IMG/VR virus record: IMGVR_UViG_3300030101_003517
Coordinates: 1 to 31,369 of that record
Length of the DNA: 31,369 nt
Reading direction: 5' to 3' (one strand)
Origin: a virus
Positions 28,441-31,369 of this stretch are shown here, piece after piece. The notes beneath the pieces were generated by a model. The model worked only from the letters and a program-made list of their open reading frames with translations. It had not been told where the DNA came from and did not search any database. A program made the translations under genes and the position numbers. Each line of letters opens with the position of its first letter. Positions within the stretch are counted from its first letter, which is position 1.

Positions 28441-28547
28441 TTCATCACCTTCTCGTTAAACCAATGCAAAGGGTATAGTATAATCAATGCTGGAATCAGC
28501 ACGATGATAGTTCCTACCGCCTTTATCAATTCAAATACAGTTTTCAT
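28437..28547 (-). CDS. 36-aa single-transmembrane peptide
   Basis: A short gene. It reads MKTVFELIKAVGTIIVLIPA, then LIILYPLHWFNEKVMK. About 20 uncharged residues (roughly 9-28) would span a membrane, with basic residues at both ends. Both junctions are ATGA overlaps: its start with the stop of the winged-helix-like gene (28544-28547), its stop with the start of the ERCC4 nuclease (28437-28440). AGAGGATA lies upstream. Such double coupling is hard to get by chance. It could be a holin-like, anchoring or defence-related peptide, but a replication operon is an unusual place; the role is unknown. Confidence 0.65.
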   Translation of the reverse strand: MKTVFELIKAVGTIIVLIPALIILYPLHWFNEKVMK

Positions 28548-28828
28548 AACTTATCCTCTGCTAATTTCCATATTGCTACTGTCGAACTTCCATTAATGTA
28601 TGGCTGCTTTCGTGTCCCCATCCTTTCAAAATAAGGGTATTTGCACAGATATTGACTTACTTTACCTTTGGCTGGCTGATTGGTGTATACCGAACCTCTA
28701 CAATCCGTTTGTTCATTTAAAAAATCCATAATGTCCATAGTGCTCAGTCCGTCACCATGCTCATTGAATACTCTAATTATCCGATTTATGTGTCTACCCT
28801 TTTTGAAATACAATTTGTTTTCTTTCAT
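28544..28828 (-). CDS. Small winged-helix-like DNA-binding protein
   Basis: A 94-aa protein. The ATG at 28828 overlaps the primase stop as ATGA (28825-28828), so I prefer it to the longer in-frame start at 28900, which would run through the primase C-terminus. Helix STMDIMDFLNEQ (about 29-40), the KGKVSQYLCKYPYFERMG helix/turn (about 54-71) and the final TVAIWKLAED strand fit a winged helix-turn-helix (helix, recognition helix, beta wing). The N-terminus is basic (KENKLYFKKGRHINRIIR). Such small proteins in viral operons are often regulators or origin-binding factors; I give this as inference. The ribosome-binding site (GGGGCGAT) is weak, in line with coupled translation. Confidence 0.7.
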   Translation of the reverse strand: MKENKLYFKKGRHINRIIRVFNEHGDGLSTMDIMDFLNEQTDCRGSVYTNQPAKGKVSQYLCKYPYFERMGTRKQPYINGSSTVAIWKLAEDKL

Positions 28829-29919
28829 TCTATCGCCCCTGTTTTGTCCCAATAACGACATTTGCCTAAGCACATACCCTTCTTGTGAAGCATAGAGCAT
28901 GTTTGTGGATACTCTGTGCTTACAATCGTGCTTATCTGATAGCGGGTAGTGTTTTCGTCAAAGTCAGCCCATTGAAGCGAACGAATGTAATTTACAATCA
29001 TTTCGGTATGCTCTGTTAAGTTTTCTTTAGGTATTCTTTCAACGGGTATGAAATTTCTCAAACGCTTTGATAGGTATTTCACTAGTTGAACCCTAGCGTC
29101 ATGGCTCGGATTACTGCCTAATCTACAAGCAGCCGAATTTAAGCAAGGTAATATTATCACACCTTGCATTGAAACTGTGGGTAAATCTATTGGTTGAGTG
29201 TTGGGATTGAATACACCTTTTTTCCTGTCTGTCTTTATGACATTTAGGACAAGCCCCTTTTCGCCATACGGTATCATTCCTGACTTGGGGTCTAGTGCTT
29301 TTTCCATAATGAAATCAAGCCCTCTCTCCATGTCATTAGTGCACAGCGGTATAGACCATAAACCACGCTTTGAATTATAGGAATTAGGTATACGAATCAT
29401 ACCACTAGTATCGAAAGGAACAGCCGGGTCAGAGCAAAATAAATCTAATTCATTTATCCAGTCACTAACAATTATCATACCAGCCTCTCTAATATCTGAA
29501 AGGTTACTCTCGTTACTGGGCATGTAGGGTTTGTCTAATGCTACCCAAATGTGAAACCCACCGCCACTATACCAAACTGAGTGAGTTATATCCTTATCTA
29601 ACAAATAATGATGCAACTTCAAAGCCTGAGAAAGTGCCACTTCAGGTTCTACATCAGGTCTATCACGTTGAGTAAAGTTCTTCGGGTCGAAGTCCATTAC
29701 AAAATGTCTTATTATAGGCGTTTTGAGATTGACTCTTTTGTTGTAAGGAGGTATAGTAGCCCTATAACCGTAGACAGTCATGTATGCGTTTGATACGCCG
29801 TTTTTACCAGCCCAGTATCTCTCTAGGTCACCACTGTTTCTGACTATCTTTCTGTATCCTCTGCCCTTCTCTGTTCCAAGTTCCATTACTTCCCTTGGAA
29901 AGTCAAAGGTCAACTTCAA
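28825..29919 (-). CDS. Archaeo-eukaryotic primase with PriL-like Fe-S domain (PriS-PriL fusion)
   Basis: Makes primers for DNA replication. The 364 residues hold an AEP catalytic core: FVMDFDPKN (D76, D78), YSGGGFHIWV (118-126, H123) and PFDTSGMIRIPNSYNSK (third Asp D170, basic residues R175/K184). The C-terminal third resembles the Fe-S domain of PriL: ILPCLN (C259), HDARVQLVKYL, and a closing C341, C350, C354 cluster (QTCSMLHKKGMCLGKC); the C259-C341 distance (82) matches the first spacing known in eukaryotic/archaeal PriL, but the last spacings are shorter. Cellular archaea use separate PriS and PriL. TTG 29919 is the start: no in-frame ATG precedes the fold, and GGAAGTGAT, one mismatch from the full anti-SD complement, lies just upstream. 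It sits four bases after the 85-aa gene. Confidence 0.88.
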   Translation of the reverse strand: MKLTFDFPREVMELGTEKGRGYRKIVRNSGDLERYWAGKNGVSNAYMTVYGYRATIPPYNKRVNLKTPIIRHFVMDFDPKNFTQRDRPDVEPEVALSQALKLHHYLLDKDITHSVWYSGGGFHIWVALDKPYMPSNESNLSDIREAGMIIVSDWINELDLFCSDPAVPFDTSGMIRIPNSYNSKRGLWSIPLCTNDMERGLDFIMEKALDPKSGMIPYGEKGLVLNVIKTDRKKGVFNPNTQPIDLPTVSMQGVIILPCLNSAACRLGSNPSHDARVQLVKYLSKRLRNFIPVERIPKENLTEHTEMIVNYIRSLQWADFDENTTRYQISTIVSTEYPQTCSMLHKKGMCLGKCRYWDKTGAIE

Positions 29920-29923
29920 ATCA

Positions 29924-30181
29924 TCACTTCCTATAATCGTCTACTATCTTCTTCAAAACTCTTAGAACTTCACCAGTGTCCTGTAACAGATAGTTATTCA
30001 GAGAAATATACATTGGTCCTTTTGGACCGCTTACATTCTCATCAAACTCATACAGTGTTGTCTGTATAGATACTGAATAATCTTTACCTTGGCCTAACCT
30101 TGTAAACGTCACTTCAACATCCCTACCCACTATTTCTGACAGAAGCACTTCTAACGCTCTACCCAACATTGCTTTGTTCAT
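29924..30181 (-). CDS. Hypothetical 85-aa protein in the replication operon
   Basis: A small soluble protein that I do not recognise. The start ATG 30181 overlaps the RecB-like stop as ATGA, and GGAGGT (30188-30193) sits six bases upstream, so the gene is well supported. The sequence is an alpha/beta mix: an amphipathic N-terminal helix (NKAMLGRALEVLLSEIVG), two beta strands (VEVTFTRLG, DYSVSIQTTLYEF), a GPKGP turn, then a C-terminal helix (TGEVLRVLKKIVDDYRK). No cysteines, membrane helix or enzyme motif. Being just upstream of the primase, it may be an accessory replication factor. Confidence 0.75.
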   Translation of the reverse strand: MNKAMLGRALEVLLSEIVGRDVEVTFTRLGQGKDYSVSIQTTLYEFDENVSGPKGPMYISLNNYLLQDTGEVLRVLKKIVDDYRK

Positions 30182-31179
30182 CTTTTTACCTCCTCGTAAT
30201 TGTCTAAGTATTCTTGGGGGTCATCACTACCTTCCCAAGAAGGACATATTGATTTGAAATTGCACCAAGCACACTTACCAGCACTAGGTGCAGGAGCAAA
30301 GTGTTCAGAAAGATAAGCAGTGAGTAATGCCACTTTTAATTTATCAATCCTCTTTTCATAATCGGTGTTTCTACGACCTGTGCATGGTTCGTAGAATATT
30401 TTATTGATGCCTCTTTGCTCTTGTCCGTATTTGTTGAGGGGCTGTAATTTAGATTCATTACCTGAAGGATAAACCCACCCCCAATGAGTTACATCTTGTA
30501 ACGGATGGTTTGCCATTTTGAGGAGTTTCTTGTAAAATGCCATTTCTGTCCTCATGGATTTAACTTTGAAATTGGAATCTTGCCATTCACCTTGACGGTT
30601 TTTAGTTTGAACCCATTTGCCTGTTTTCAATTCCATAAGTGAAACTGTTCCATCTTCAGTCTCATACCCTCTATCTATGCTTCCAGCAAAATGAATAGGA
30701 ATCTTGTATATTTCACCATTGAACTCTATTTCTTCTTCAACAAAAGCATGGACTTCTAGTTCATTTATAACTGGTAAGTATTTATCTTTACCAACATCAC
30801 GTAATCGTAGCAAATCCCATGTAATTCTTCTGTCTATTGACCGTTCTTCGCCCAACACATAATCTTCTTCAGGCATGATGCTCAGTGCGAGTTGTTTAGC
30901 CTCCTCCATTTTATCTCTTAGAACTAGAGTGTGCAATTCCTCTAAGACAGGTAATACGTTGTTGTAGTATGCCTCAATTGCGTTGTGAATATTAGTTCCT
31001 TTTGTCATAGCGTCAGTAGACGGCTCAGGAAGCCTGTGTATACGCTTGTATTCGTATTGCTTTGGGCAGAAGTCGAAGTCTGATGTTAGGCTTGTCTTTG
31101 TCATCCTTAGCATTTTATCATGACCGGGCTTCCAAGCGTATGTGGATTTGGCGTATGCACTCCAGTCTCTGTCACTCAT
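30178..31179 (-). CDS. RecB/Cas4-like PD-(D/E)XK nuclease with Fe-S cluster cysteines
   Basis: A 333-aa single-domain nuclease of the AddB/Cas4/RecB type. The N-terminal SLTSDFDFCPKQYEY (first Cys, C38) and KGTNIHNAIEAYY (G61, H65) are followed by the active centre, GSIDRG (D169) and LMELKTGK (E183, K185), the helix TEMAFYKKLL (Tyr216 in the QxxxY position), and the C-terminal CAWCNFKSIC (C303, C306, C312), which with C38 makes the four ligands of the [4Fe-4S] cluster typical of this family. ATG 31179 has GGAGGAG (31185-31191) five bases upstream and overlaps the 45-aa gene's stop as ATGA. Likely use: DNA end resection or recombination-linked replication. No cas1/cas2 or repeat is nearby, so a CRISPR role is not suggested. 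Confidence 0.92.
   Translation of the reverse strand: MSDRDWSAYAKSTYAWKPGHDKMLRMTKTSLTSDFDFCPKQYEYKRIHRLPEPSTDAMTKGTNIHNAIEAYYNNVLPVLEELHTLVLRDKMEEAKQLALSIMPEEDYVLGEERSIDRRITWDLLRLRDVGKDKYLPVINELEVHAFVEEEIEFNGEIYKIPIHFAGSIDRGYETEDGTVSLMELKTGKWVQTKNRQGEWQDSNFKVKSMRTEMAFYKKLLKMANHPLQDVTHWGWVYPSGNESKLQPLNKYGQEQRGINKIFYEPCTGRRNTDYEKRIDKLKVALLTAYLSEHFAPAPSAGKCAWCNFKSICPSWEGSDDPQEYLDNYEEVKR
30188..30193 (-). promoter_or_regulatory. Shine-Dalgarno site of the 85-aa gene
   Basis: Minus strand GGAGGT six bases before ATG 30181, inside the end of the RecB-like gene. It confirms the ATGA-overlapping start. Confidence 0.6.
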
Positions 31180-31313
31180 TCGCTCTCCTCCTTTAACTTT
31201 ACAGGCTTGGGTATATTCTTTGCAAATCGCTCATTACAACAAGCGCAGGTGATTGATGGATGGTATCTAAGGCTCGCCCAATCAAGAGGAGTCCAATGAG
31301 AACGGTCACTCAT
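31176..31313 (-). CDS. 45-aa Cys-containing small protein
   Basis: A short gene. It reads MSDRSHWTPLDWASLRYHPS and continues ITCACCNERFAKNIPKPVKL to a Lys/Glu end. Its ATG overlaps the stop of the preceding partial gene (ATGA, 31310-31313) and its stop overlaps the RecB-like ATG (ATGA, 31176-31179). The CACCNERF knuckle resembles one half of a zinc finger. The first four residues (MSDR) match the start of the RecB-like protein, which may be chance. Function unknown. Confidence 0.65.
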   Translation of the reverse strand: MSDRSHWTPLDWASLRYHPSITCACCNERFAKNIPKPVKLKEESE

Positions 31314-31369
31314 TCTACCATCCCCAACAACTTTTCAATATACACAGTAGCATCCATCAATTCCTCTTG
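31310..31369 (-). CDS. C-terminal end of an unknown gene (partial at the window edge)
   Basis: The frame is open from the right edge of the window to a TGA at 31310, which overlaps the next start as ATGA. Only 19 residues are visible (QEELMDATVYIEKLLGMVE). The EL-x-DA-x-VY-[IL] pattern is reminiscent of the last helix of MazG-like all-alpha NTP pyrophosphatases, but so short a stretch cannot settle it. An internal ATG at 31357 with AGAGGA before it might also start a tiny peptide. Confidence 0.45.
   Translation of the reverse strand, partial: QEELMDATVYIEKLLGMVE

Noticed and set aside
28544-28900. Longer form of the winged-helix-like gene starting at 28900
   Set aside because: The extra 24 residues run through the primase C-terminus and the typical ATGA coupling lies at 28828, so the shorter form is preferred.
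30178-31179. Cas4 of a CRISPR system
   Set aside because: The motifs fit the Cas4/AddB/RecB family, but there are no repeats, spacers or other cas genes, and the setting is a viral replication operon.
1-31369. tRNA genes, insertion sequences, integrase or attachment sites
   Set aside because: Coding is nearly continuous, with gaps of no more than about 25 bases, and nothing with the needed structure or motifs was seen.

Overview
The window looks like a piece of a head-tailed double-stranded DNA virus of a marine archaeon. A long plus-strand block of virion (tail, baseplate, adhesin) genes meets, tail to tail, a long minus-strand block of replication genes of archaeal type. These are a PriS/PriL-like fused primase, an XPF/Hef-like ERCC4 nuclease, a RecB/Cas4-like Fe-S nuclease, a P-loop ATPase, a DEDDy exonuclease and a group II (thermosome) chaperonin. 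Strong Shine-Dalgarno sites, GTG/TTG starts and 4-base ATGA gene overlaps are everywhere. This layout fits viruses of Marine Group II Euryarchaeota (magrovirus-like). That assignment is inference: no terminase, portal, capsid or DNA polymerase gene lies in the window.

Plus strand, 1-24053. Two paralogous virion proteins come first; the first is cut by the window edge and carries a LamG-like insertion. A single 15.7-kb gene follows, encoding a protein of about 5,230 residues with a LamG-like N-terminus and several recurring beta modules. Then come a 165-aa unknown protein, a baseplate-hub-like protein, a small tail-type protein on a TTG start, a tail-fibre-like protein and a zinc-ribbon protein. 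Intergenic space is almost zero, so these genes are probably co-transcribed from a promoter outside the window.

Minus strand, 31369-24050. In transcription order: the end of an unknown gene, a 45-aa Cys-containing peptide, the RecB-like nuclease, an 85-aa unknown protein, the primase, a winged-helix-like protein, a 36-aa single-TM peptide, the ERCC4 nuclease, the P-loop ATPase, a 47-aa zinc ribbon, the exonuclease and the thermosome. The 45-, 36- and 47-aa genes are short and easily missed; the ATGA overlaps on both sides and/or strong ribosome-binding sites reveal them. The two blocks overlap by four bases (24050-24053).

Beyond the genes, the strongest signal is compositional. Reading the whole window by eye I found no GATC, no GTAC, no AGCT and no CGCG, although other palindromic tetramers (CTAG, CATG, TGCA, GGCC, CCGG, TCGA, ACGT, GCGC) are present. 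Codon choice bends around the missing words, which suggests strong selection by restriction or another site-specific system. No tRNA, rRNA, CRISPR array, insertion sequence or intergenic stretch above about 25 bases was seen.
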